From: Lachnospiraceae bacterium | Lineage (GTDB): Bacteria; Bacillota; Clostridia; Lachnospirales; Lachnospiraceae | Reading direction: 5' to 3' | Length of the DNA: 51,166 nt | Assembly: GCA_017439675.1 (NCBI GenBank) | Contig: JAFSIQ010000023.1 | Coordinates: 1 to 51,166 of the forward strand | Shown here: piece after piece, positions 44,135-51,166 of the stretch | Layout of the letters: the number at the start of each line of letters is the position of its first letter | How positions within the stretch are numbered: position 1 is the stretch's first letter | The notes under the pieces: generated by a model | The model's database searches: none | What the model was told of the DNA's origin: nothing | What the model saw: only the letters and a program-made list of their open reading frames with translations | Position numbers and translations under genes: made by a program

Positions 44135-44821
44135 ATGAAAAAGGTTTTGGTTGTGGATGATGAAAAGTTAATTGTAAAGGGTATCAAGTTTTCCTTGGAG
44201 CAGGATGAGATGGCAGTTACAGCCGCTTATGATGGTGAAGAGGCGTTGGAACTTGCTAAGAACAATGACTTTGATATCATTTTGTTAGATGTAATGTTAC
44301 CGGGATTGTCTGGTTTTGAAGTGTGTCAGGCAATTCGTGAATTTTCAGATGTACCGATTATCATGCTCACTGCAAAGGGTGATGATATGGATAAAATTCT
44401 CGGATTAGAGTATGGTGCAGATGACTACATTACCAAACCGTTTAACATTTTAGAAGTAAAGGCTCGTATCAAGGCGATTATCCGTAGAAATCACAAGAAA
44501 GCACCTGTGAAGGAGGAAACCAAGAAATTGGTGGAGGGTGACATGACAATTGATTTGGATAGCCGTCGTGTTACGATTGCAGATAAAGAAATCAATTTGA
44601 CCGCTAAGGAATTCAATATTCTCACGCTATTGTTGTTCCATCCCAACAAGGTTTATTCCAGAGATGATTTGTTGAAGGAAGTATGGGGCAGTGATGCACT
44701 TGGAGATGGTCGTACCGTGGATGTACATGTGAGAAGACTGAGAGAAAAGATTGAGTCAAACCCTGGCGATCCGAAGTATATTCAGACAAAGTGGGGAGTG
44801 GGTTACTATTTTAAAAAGTAA
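44135..44821 (+). CDS. OmpR-family response regulator
   Basis: A 228-residue regulator beginning MKKVLVVDDEKLIVKGIKFS. The receiver has D52 in ILLDVMLPGLSG, the switch region IIMLTAKG and Lys in DYITKPFNI. The winged helix includes LTAKEFNILTLLL and GRTVDVHVRRLREKIE. AAGGAGAG is the SD. Its kinase gene overlaps the 3' end. The closest remembered types are WalR/YycF- or RegX3-like; the signal is unknown. Confidence 0.93.
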   Translation: MKKVLVVDDEKLIVKGIKFSLEQDEMAVTAAYDGEEALELAKNNDFDIILLDVMLPGLSGFEVCQAIREFSDVPIIMLTAKGDDMDKILGLEYGADDYITKPFNILEVKARIKAIIRRNHKKAPVKEETKKLVEGDMTIDLDSRRVTIADKEINLTAKEFNILTLLLFHPNKVYSRDDLLKEVWGSDALGDGRTVDVHVRRLREKIESNPGDPKYIQTKWGVGYYFKK

Positions 44822-46232
44822 GAAAAAGAATCCATTTCGTAGTCTTAAGCTTTTAATATTCGTTTCCTTTTTCTTGCTGGCACAGGTTTCTATGCTTTTG
44901 TTTAGTTTGTTATTACAACGGTCCTATAACGATAAGACTGTGGAAGAAAAGCTACTATTAGTGCAGAAACAGTGTAGCATTTTAGGTAATCAGATTTTGG
45001 TAAACCAATTTACTATGGATACCCTTCAGGATAATGTGAATGTGGAGATTGACCAGCTTGCCAATGTGTGGGAAGGGCGAATTCTTGTGATTGATTCCAA
45101 TTATCAGATTGTGAAGGATACATATACCATCGACCAGGGTAGTTATATGGTGTATGATGAAGTGTTCCGAGTAATGCGAGGCGAAAAAGACCGAAATGTT
45201 CGTATGGTAGACAATTATGCAGAAATTATTATTCCGATTGCAAATTCGGATAAGGTGATTAGTGGTGTTATGATTGCTACTGTATCTTTGCAGGATATTG
45301 AGGATACCAATGCTTATGTTGCAACACAGGTTCGTGTGTTGCATGTTTTATTTTCTCTGTTGGCCATTATTGCAGCATATATTGTCAGCTCAATTGGTGT
45401 GTGGGGAATCCAGAAGTTGAATGGACAGATTTCTGGCTTGAGTGAAGGACATTTGGATAATATCCGAGTGAAGGTATATTTTAACGAACTAGAGGAATTA
45501 ACGGAATCATTTAATGTTTTGATTGATAAGATGCGTGTGTTGGAGGATTCTAGACAGGAATTTGTTTCTAACGTATCCCATGAATTAAAGACACCGATTA
45601 CATCCATGAAGGTGTTGGCGGACTCTTTGCTGATGCAGGAGGATGCGCCGAGTGAAATGTATCGTGAGTTTATGACAGATATGGTGGAAGAGATTGACCG
45701 AGAAACCAAGATTATCAATGACTTGTTAACTTTGGTGAAAACAGATAAGAAGTCTGCGACCTTGAATGTGGAACCGGTGAATATCAATGCATTATTAGAG
45801 TTGTTGTTAAAACGAATCAAACCTTTGGCAGCAAAGCGTAACATAGAAGTGGTGTTTGAGAGCTTCCGTGAGGTTATTGGTGAGGTGGATGAGGTGAAGA
45901 TTTCACTGGCACTGTCCAATTTGATTGAGAATGCGGTAAAGTACAACAATGAAGGTGGTAATGTGCATGTTTCTTTAAATGCAGACCATAAGTTTTTCTA
46001 TGTGAAGGTACAGGACAATGGTGTGGGTATTCCAGAGGAATGTCAATCCCAGATATTCGAGCGTTTTTACCGTGTGGACAAGGCAAGAAGCAGGGAAACT
46101 GGTGGAACGGGACTTGGTCTGGCTATTACTAGAAATGCGATTTTGATGCACAAGGGTGCGATTAAGCTTTACTCGGAGCCGGGAGAGGGAACTACATTTA
46201 CAGTTCGAATTCCGCTGAAATATGTAAGCTGA
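44808..46232 (+). CDS. Sensor histidine kinase, start uncertain
   Basis: The partner kinase of the upstream regulator. It has an N-terminal membrane segment (LLIFVSFFLLAQVSMLLFSLLL), an extracellular sensor of about 130 residues, a second membrane segment (VLFSLLAIIAAYIVSSIGVWG) and a HAMP domain. The HisKA box FVSNVSHELKTPITS and the ATPase with NLIENAVKYN, DNGVGIPE and GGTGLGLAITRN follow. No ATG, GTG or well-placed TTG exists at the expected start. ATT 44808 has GGGGAG 9 nt upstream and gives 474 residues; TTG 44751 would give 493 residues but has no SD. The gene overlaps the regulator either way. Confidence 0.85.
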   Translation: MLKSKKKNPFRSLKLLIFVSFFLLAQVSMLLFSLLLQRSYNDKTVEEKLLLVQKQCSILGNQILVNQFTMDTLQDNVNVEIDQLANVWEGRILVIDSNYQIVKDTYTIDQGSYMVYDEVFRVMRGEKDRNVRMVDNYAEIIIPIANSDKVISGVMIATVSLQDIEDTNAYVATQVRVLHVLFSLLAIIAAYIVSSIGVWGIQKLNGQISGLSEGHLDNIRVKVYFNELEELTESFNVLIDKMRVLEDSRQEFVSNVSHELKTPITSMKVLADSLLMQEDAPSEMYREFMTDMVEEIDRETKIINDLLTLVKTDKKSATLNVEPVNINALLELLLKRIKPLAAKRNIEVVFESFREVIGEVDEVKISLALSNLIENAVKYNNEGGNVHVSLNADHKFFYVKVQDNGVGIPEECQSQIFERFYRVDKARSRETGGTGLGLAITRNAILMHKGAIKLYSEPGEGTTFTVRIPLKYVS

Positions 46233-46266
46233 TGGAAAGATGTTTTGGATGACAGAAGGTGATAGA

Positions 46267-47223
46267 GTGAAAAGAATCAGATGGTTTTTGCTTTTGGTGC
46301 TGATGTTTTGTTTGACAGGCTGCGCCTCAGAAGAAGTGGAGGAAAATAGTGCTCCTGAATTAGGTGAGGGAGAGATATATACCTTTTTTGTGAATGCAGA
46401 CAGAACGGATGTATATGGAGTTCCTTTTGATATGGGAGATACAGAGGATATCCCCACGATCATTTCGGATGCAATCGAATATATGGCAGAGGAAGTTGGA
46501 ACTGCGGAATATAAATGTCCGATTCCAAGTGGTATTGCGTATTTGGAGTGTAACTATGATAATGTGCAAAACAGTGTAAGAGTATCCTTCAATGTCTTGT
46601 ATGACTCTGTCAATAAAGAGAATTTGCTATTTTTTAAGACTTGTATAGCTTGTACAGTGTTGCAATTAGAAGGGGTGGATACAGTAAGTATTGCTCTTAC
46701 AGATTTGGCAAACAATGATCCTGAGACGGCTACTGTGGTGGAGACCTTTGATAAGGATTCCTTTACCATGAACTTTGGAGATCGAAATGGTTACAAACAG
46801 ATGGATACCATTGTGTTGTATTTTGCAGATGAGTCGGGACAGGCGTTACGGGCATATGAACAAACTGTTGAAATCTCCAATACTACATCTCTTTCACGTC
46901 TTGTGATTGAGTCTTTGGCAAATGGTCCGGAGAGAACAGGCTATCAGGCGACGATTTCGGAGGATGTCACTATTAATAACATCTCTGTTAATGATGGTAT
47001 TTGCTATGTGGATTTGAGCGAAGAGTTTTATGATACCGCGAATCCATTACGCAATGAACTGATTGTATATTCGGTGGTGAATTCTCTTGTGGATTTGCCG
47101 ACGGTAACGAAGGTGCAGTTCTTAAAAAATGGCGAAAAGGTACCGTTTTTTAGGCAGACCATGCCATTTGATGCCATTTTCGAGAGGAATTTAGATTTGA
47201 TTCAACAGGAGGATGATGAATAA
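46267..47223 (+). CDS. GerMN-domain lipoprotein
   Basis: GTG 46267 with SD AGAAGGTGAT gives MKRIRWFLLLVLMFCLTGC, a clean lipoprotein signal; ATG 46240 would put 9 hydrophilic residues in front. The 318-residue protein has two GerMN-like halves; the second is clear, with SLSRLVIESLANGPERTGYQ and INNISVNDGICYVDLSEEFY. Family knowledge: GerM of Bacillus acts in sporulation and germination at the engulfing septum. Here it sits behind a two-component pair, 34 bp after the kinase, so it may be a regulated cell-envelope lipoprotein (LpqB-like arrangement). Confidence 0.85.
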   Translation: MKRIRWFLLLVLMFCLTGCASEEVEENSAPELGEGEIYTFFVNADRTDVYGVPFDMGDTEDIPTIISDAIEYMAEEVGTAEYKCPIPSGIAYLECNYDNVQNSVRVSFNVLYDSVNKENLLFFKTCIACTVLQLEGVDTVSIALTDLANNDPETATVVETFDKDSFTMNFGDRNGYKQMDTIVLYFADESGQALRAYEQTVEISNTTSLSRLVIESLANGPERTGYQATISEDVTINNISVNDGICYVDLSEEFYDTANPLRNELIVYSVVNSLVDLPTVTKVQFLKNGEKVPFFRQTMPFDAIFERNLDLIQQEDDE

Positions 47224-49506
47224 TTGAAAAGACCCGTACTATATTGGGTAGTCGTATTCTTGCTTGGAGAAGTCCTTTGCAGGCTACTACCCATTGGTTT
47301 GGTGATTTTCACTGGAATAACAGTATTTCTTATATATGGAGTAACAAGAAAACACCTATGGAGAGAAAAACGGTTGCAATTGTTAGGCATTGTCTTTTTT
47401 CTGTTAGGTGTTTTTTGTATGCAACAGTGGAAGGATATGTCACAAGAATGTAATAATGTGCAAGGGGAGTGGATTTCCTTTGTAGGTACAGTGTACGCAA
47501 AGAAAGAAACTGAGTGGTACACTCAGTATACAGTGAAAGGGCGTACTATCAATGAAGTGCCTTGTTCTGTGCGCATGCTTGTGAGATTGGAAACATCGGA
47601 GGAGATATTACTTGGAAGTGTGATAAAGGGAGAAGGGAAGGTGAGTACCTTTAATGGTGCGACCAACCCAGGTGGATATGATGAGAAGGCATATCAAAAT
47701 GGGAACGGAGTGTTGTTAAAGATTACAGAGGCAAATGTGACAGAGGTTTATACCCCTTCATTTGCTTGGAGAGACAAGCTTTTTCGATTACAGAAGGATA
47801 TTGTCTGTGTTTATGAACAGTTGTTTGAAGCCAAAAATGCTTCCTTGGCAACGGCAATGGTATTAGGCGACAAGCAGAATTTGGACATGGATGTGAAGGA
47901 GCTGTATCAACGGAATGGGATTGCACATTTGATTGCCATATCGGGTTTACATATTGCTATGATTGGTGGAATGCTATATCAGTTTTTACGAAAATTTACC
48001 GGAAGTTATCCGTTTGCTGCAGCAATTGGGGCAACTTTCATTGTGTGTTACGGAGTAATGACGGGATTATCTGGAGCGACCATGCGCGCTATAATTATGC
48101 TAGTGGTTTCTATCGGTGCTGATATATGTGGGAGAAAGTATGACGGAATCACCGCTATTGCACTAGCGCTATTTGTTATGCTGATTGGGAATCCCTATCA
48201 GTTTACCCAGGTGGGCTTTTTGTTGTCTTTTGGAGCAGTGATTGGGATTGCCGTTATAAATCCAATTTGGAAGCTACGGTTTCCCAAACTACCAAAGGTG
48301 TTGGATGGTTTTTTGGTAAGTGTTAGTGTGCAGCTTGTCATTACACCAATTTTACTTTACTATTTCTATGAATTGCCTTTGTATGGCATATTTTTGAATA
48401 TGGTTGTGGTACCAATGATGAGCTGGCTTCTCTTTTTACTGATACTTTGTGCTGTGATTGGAAGTGTATCAGTAGAAATTGCTTTTCTTCCTGCAAGATT
48501 ATCGGATGGTATCTTTTATCTTTATGAAATGCTTTGTCGATTTAGTGAAACTATTCCGGGTCATACCTTGTGCACGGGACGTCCTTCACTATGGTGGATG
48601 ATACTGTACTATCTGTTGTTGGCTCTGTTTGTGTGGAGTGGGTATAGAGTTGGAACTAGGTTCATAATACCCGCCAGTGTGGCGTTTTTTGCGCTTTTTG
48701 CAACATTTTTACTTCCGAGCAAGCTTCTAGTCTGTATGTTTGATGTGGGACAGGGAGATTCCATTTATATCCGCACATCAGGACATGCACATATATTGGT
48801 GGATGGCGGCAGCAGTACGAAGAGTCAGATAGGAGCCTATGTATTAAAAAATGGGCTAAAATATCATGGTGCAAATCATTTGGATTATGTATTTATAACT
48901 CACATGGACAGTGACCATTATAGTGGTATTATGGAGCTGTTAGAGGAACAACTGGTGCCTATTGACAACCTTGTGCTTCCGGCAATTGCGAATCCAGACG
49001 AAAGCTATCAGGAATTAGAACAACTGGCGCATGTTAAAGGGTGTCAGGTGTATTATATGAAGAGAGGAGATGTGTTATCTCTTGACGGTGTAATATTTCG
49101 TTGCCTGAATCCGGAAGTGAAGGAATATGCAGATAAGAATAAAGGAAGTATTGTGATGCAGATGACGTATGAAGAATTTGACTTATTGCTGACAGGGGAT
49201 GCAGACGAGACGGTGGAGCGTGATATACAAAATGATATTGTAAAGCCACTAGAAGTGTTAAAGGTGGCACATCACGGCTCGGCAACCTCATCTTCAGAAT
49301 CATTTTTACGTGAGATTGCGCCAGCAGTTTCTGTGATTTCTGTGGGGGAGAAAAATCGTTATGGTCACCCGGCACAGGAAGTCATGGAACGGTTATCACA
49401 GTATGCTCAAAAGATATATTTGACAAAAAATAGCGGAGCAATTACCATAGAGACAGATGGAAAAAGCTATTCGCTTGAAGAGTACATAGAAACGCACAAG
49501 GAGTAA
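47224..49506 (+). CDS. comEC: DNA-uptake channel ComEC/Rec2
   Basis: The TTG start directly follows the previous stop, with CAGGAGGATG upstream. The 760-residue protein moves single-stranded DNA across the membrane in transformation. Domains are an N-terminal membrane pair, the DUF4131/OB region (GATNPGGYDEKAYQ), the competence membrane domain (NGIAHLIAISGLHIAMIGG, MTGLSGATMRAIIM), and a C-terminal metallo-beta-lactamase-like domain (FDVGQGDSIYI, DYVFITHMDSDHYSG, LLTGDAD, VAHHGSATSSS). The HxDxDH metal-binding motif is intact, so a nuclease role is plausible. Confidence 0.95.
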   Translation: MKRPVLYWVVVFLLGEVLCRLLPIGLVIFTGITVFLIYGVTRKHLWREKRLQLLGIVFFLLGVFCMQQWKDMSQECNNVQGEWISFVGTVYAKKETEWYTQYTVKGRTINEVPCSVRMLVRLETSEEILLGSVIKGEGKVSTFNGATNPGGYDEKAYQNGNGVLLKITEANVTEVYTPSFAWRDKLFRLQKDIVCVYEQLFEAKNASLATAMVLGDKQNLDMDVKELYQRNGIAHLIAISGLHIAMIGGMLYQFLRKFTGSYPFAAAIGATFIVCYGVMTGLSGATMRAIIMLVVSIGADICGRKYDGITAIALALFVMLIGNPYQFTQVGFLLSFGAVIGIAVINPIWKLRFPKLPKVLDGFLVSVSVQLVITPILLYYFYELPLYGIFLNMVVVPMMSWLLFLLILCAVIGSVSVEIAFLPARLSDGIFYLYEMLCRFSETIPGHTLCTGRPSLWWMILYYLLLALFVWSGYRVGTRFIIPASVAFFALFATFLLPSKLLVCMFDVGQGDSIYIRTSGHAHILVDGGSSTKSQIGAYVLKNGLKYHGANHLDYVFITHMDSDHYSGIMELLEEQLVPIDNLVLPAIANPDESYQELEQLAHVKGCQVYYMKRGDVLSLDGVIFRCLNPEVKEYADKNKGSIVMQMTYEEFDLLLTGDADETVERDIQNDIVKPLEVLKVAHHGSATSSSESFLREIAPAVSVISVGEKNRYGHPAQEVMERLSQYAQKIYLTKNSGAITIETDGKSYSLEEYIETHKE

Positions 49507-49510
49507 TGAC

Positions 49511-50491
49511 ATGAAGCAGATTATGGAGCACATTAAGAAGGGAGAGTTTCAACAATTCTATCTGTTAATGGGCGATGAGAATTACTTGAAAAAGCAATAT
49601 AAAGAGAAGCTTGCCAGTGCATTGGTGGATGTGGAAGACAGTATGAATTATCACTATGCAGAGGGCAACAATCTAGATATGAATCAAATGTGTGAGTTGG
49701 GAGAAACATTGCCTTTCTTTTCCGAGCGCAGAGTACTTGTTTTGGAAAATACTGGCTTGTTAAAGAAGGCCTCTAAGGATGTGGAGGAGAAGTTTGCAAA
49801 CTTTCCGGATTCCACTTATGTGATTATGGTAGAAGGAGAGGTAGATAAGCGCAATAGCCTGTATAAGTTTTTTACAAAACAGGGTTATGTGGCAAATCTG
49901 ACTACACCGGATGAGAAAACCTTGTTGCAGTGGGTTAAGACGCTTTGCAAGGAAGAGGGTAAGACAATAGAAGATGCGGCAGTGTTTCATTTGACAGAGC
50001 ATATGGGAACGGAAATGTTCCTGCTAAAAAATGAGTTGGAGAAGTTGTTTTGTTATTGCCAGGGAAGAGAGCGGATTACTGTTGCAGATGTGAATGAAAT
50101 CTGCTTAGATGAAGCGGAGGATAAGCTGTTTGACATGTTAGACGCCATCGGAAACCGCAACCAGAAAAAAGCACTGAAGCTTTATCGGGATTTGCTAGAG
50201 CTTCATAAACCGCCGATGCAATTGCTTACCATGTTGAGTCGTCATTTTAATATTCTGTTACAGATGTCTGCCTTGAAGGAAGCAGGAACTGCATATACAG
50301 ATATGGCAAGCCTTTGCGGGGTACCACCATTTACAGTAAAGAAATATGTTGCACAGACCAGTGCATATTCCTACAAACGGTTGAAGGCAATGGTAGAGCG
50401 TTGTCAGATGACAGACCAGGAGATTAAAACAGGTGTCATTAAGGATGTAGTAGGAGTGGAGCTACTGATTGTAGAGTTCAGTGGAAATTAA
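49511..50491 (+). CDS. holA: DNA polymerase III delta subunit HolA
   Basis: A 326-residue clamp-loader subunit. The N-terminal domain has FYLLMGDENYLKKQYKEKL, with the degenerate P-loop region typical of delta. LGETLPFFSERRVLVLEN and, further on, DEAEDKLFDMLDAIGNRN and YRDLLELHKPPMQLLTMLSRHF are conserved. AAGGAG lies before the ATG. It lies 4 nt after comEC, a common order in Firmicutes, and rpsT faces it on the other strand. Confidence 0.95.
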   Translation: MKQIMEHIKKGEFQQFYLLMGDENYLKKQYKEKLASALVDVEDSMNYHYAEGNNLDMNQMCELGETLPFFSERRVLVLENTGLLKKASKDVEEKFANFPDSTYVIMVEGEVDKRNSLYKFFTKQGYVANLTTPDEKTLLQWVKTLCKEEGKTIEDAAVFHLTEHMGTEMFLLKNELEKLFCYCQGRERITVADVNEICLDEAEDKLFDMLDAIGNRNQKKALKLYRDLLELHKPPMQLLTMLSRHFNILLQMSALKEAGTAYTDMASLCGVPPFTVKKYVAQTSAYSYKRLKAMVERCQMTDQEIKTGVIKDVVGVELLIVEFSGN

Positions 50492-50516
50492 CAAATAATA
50501 TATTAAAATACATAAC

Positions 50517-50545
50517 AAAAGGACCGTGGGTTAAGCGGTCCTTTT
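50517..50545. terminator. Shared terminator of holA and rpsT
   Basis: A perfect 10-bp stem aaaaggaccg/cggtcctttt (50517-50526 with 50536-50545) with a 9-nt loop gives U tracts in both directions. It lies between the convergent holA and rpsT. Confidence 0.9.
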
Positions 50546-50575
50546 CGTTGTATATTCTAAAATTCAATCTGATGC

Positions 50576-50839
50576 TTATGCCATCTTGTTAACGGCAGCT
50601 GATAAACGAGAAATCTTTCTAGAAGCTGTATTCTTGTGTACAATTCCCTTAGTAGCAGCCTTACTAATCTTAGATGTACAAACCTTTAACTGAGCCTCAG
50701 CAGCAGCCTTATCGCCAGCAGCGATAGCAGCCTCAAGCTTCTTGATTACAGTCTTTAACTCAGACTTAACCATTTTGTTACGCATAGTCTTAGTCTCGAT
50801 TACCTTGATTCTCTTCTTTGCAGATTTGATGTTTGCCAA
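50576..50839 (-). CDS. rpsT: 30S ribosomal protein S20
   Basis: The start is TTG at 50839, reading MANIKSAKKRIKVIETKTMR, with the SD GGAGGTG upstream on the minus strand; ATG 50854 lies before that SD and would add five non-homologous residues. The product is 87 residues, the usual S20 length, and is Lys/Ala-rich and helical. It binds 16S rRNA during early 30S assembly. The end ASRKISRLSAAVNKMA is typical. Confidence 0.95.
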   Translation of the reverse strand: MANIKSAKKRIKVIETKTMRNKMVKSELKTVIKKLEAAIAAGDKAAAEAQLKVCTSKISKAATKGIVHKNTASRKISRLSAAVNKMA

Positions 50840-50977
50840 TTCAGACACCTCCATTCGATATTAAATGTTTATGTTATGGTTTTACATTAAAACCGGACAC
50901 GGACAATCTAATGTAAACATACTCGTCTATGATAACCGAGAAACCACATTTTGTCAAATGATTTTTGCGCGTTAAAA

Positions 50978-51110
50978 TGAGCCATGCGCAAAAAAACTTG
51001 AATATGACTGCCGGAAGCTTGCTTACAAGCAGTCATATTCAAGTTTTTCTGCATACGGCGAATGCCGCGACACAGAGCAAGCTTTGCTTGCGATGTGAGG
51101 CATGGCTCAT
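50978..51110. repeat. Nested inverted repeats
   Basis: Outer arms ATGAGCCATGC (50978-50988) and GCATGGCTCAT (51100-51110) are perfect complements. Inside lies a perfect 15-bp hairpin, cttgaatatgactgc (50997-51011) with 51029-51043, flanked by A's and T's as in a bidirectional terminator. A small gcaagc/gcttgc hairpin lies at 51077-51091. Confidence 0.85.
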
Positions 51111-51166
51111 ATTTTATAGGCTGTTTCTGCATACGGCGAATGCCGCGACACAGAGCAAGCTTTGCT
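51046..51166 (+). repeat. 43-bp direct repeat, second copy cut by window end
   Basis: The 43 bases at 51046-51088 recur identically at 51124-51166, a 78-bp period. The unit begins tttctgcatacggcgaatgc. The match runs to the last base of the window, so the repeat may be longer or have more copies. Confidence 0.95.

Larger units (their letters stand above)
50840..51166. other. 327-bp non-coding stretch before the window end
   Basis: The stretch contains the rpsT upstream region and a set of nested inverted and direct repeats from 50978 to 51166. A possible 74-codon minus-strand frame covers them but has no family resemblance that I can name. Confidence 0.6.

Noticed and set aside
45314-45949. 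Minus-strand frame of 211 codons opposite the kinase
   Set aside because: It is fully antisense to a conserved HisKA/ATPase region, Ser/Asn/Thr-rich, and without an SD.
50908-51132. Minus-strand frame of 74 codons in the terminal repeats
   Set aside because: It is made largely of the inverted and direct repeats and has no convincing SD; I treat it as repeat-derived rather than a gene.

Overview
The window looks like chromosomal DNA from a low-GC, spore-forming member of the Clostridia, most likely a Lachnospiraceae species. This rests on gene content and order: a division/cell-wall (dcw) cluster running straight into spoIIGA-sigE-sigG, an all-anaerobe style nadA-nadB-nadC operon, a pst-phoU-phoPR block, and clean SD sequences of the AAGGAGG type. 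I saw no tRNA, rRNA, CRISPR array, transposase or phage gene.

Layout. 1-831: 3' end of a repetitive coiled-coil protein. 860-3270: ychF and lgt, closed by strong hairpins. 3365-16978: the dcw cluster: an MraZ-type promoter/operator, mraZ, rsmH, an FtsL-like gene, two class B PBPs, mraY, murD, ftsW, a murA paralogue, ftsQ/divIB and ftsZ. It lacks murE, murF, murG, murC and ftsA. 17082-19632: spoIIGA, sigE and sigG with a probable Spo0A-type promoter and an SD-masking hairpin before sigG. 19678-23636: a small P-loop kinase, a glgB with altered catalytic motifs, and an MscS channel. 23689-26906: ArgR-box-like operators, argD, a small opposite-strand gene and argH. 26985-30590: a small acidic protein and nadABC. 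30676-37543: Pho-box-like repeats, pstS (domains in permuted order), pstC, pstA, a frameshifted pstB, phoU, then phoP and phoR behind their own Pho-box-like repeats. 37563-41774: a membrane protein, argG (minus) and argC-argB (plus). 41773-43340: a 118-bp inverted-repeat element and an orphan solute-binding lipoprotein. 43399-50545: a lipoprotein-type ComEA, an OmpR-type two-component pair, a GerMN lipoprotein, comEC and holA. 50576-51166: rpsT (minus) and a patch of intergenic repeats cut by the window end.

How the genes work together. The dcw genes make lipid II precursors (mraY, murD, murA), polymerise and crosslink septal peptidoglycan (ftsW plus two PBPs) and build the divisome (ftsZ, ftsQ, ftsL). 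The adjoining sigma genes couple asymmetric division to compartment-specific transcription. argC, argB, argD, argG and argH cover most of arginine synthesis but are spread over three loci, two with ArgR-like palindromes. The Pst/Pho genes form a phosphate uptake and sensing unit.

The most noteworthy observations are a GlgB with Asn at the usual third catalytic Asp, a PBP with KTA instead of KTG, the pstB frameshift in an A7 run, the permuted PstS, a Spo0A-like box exactly 22 nt before a -10 in front of spoIIGA, and a hairpin covering the sigG SD. I did not find a convincing wholly new multi-gene system. All functional calls come from reading translations and motifs by eye; no database search was run.
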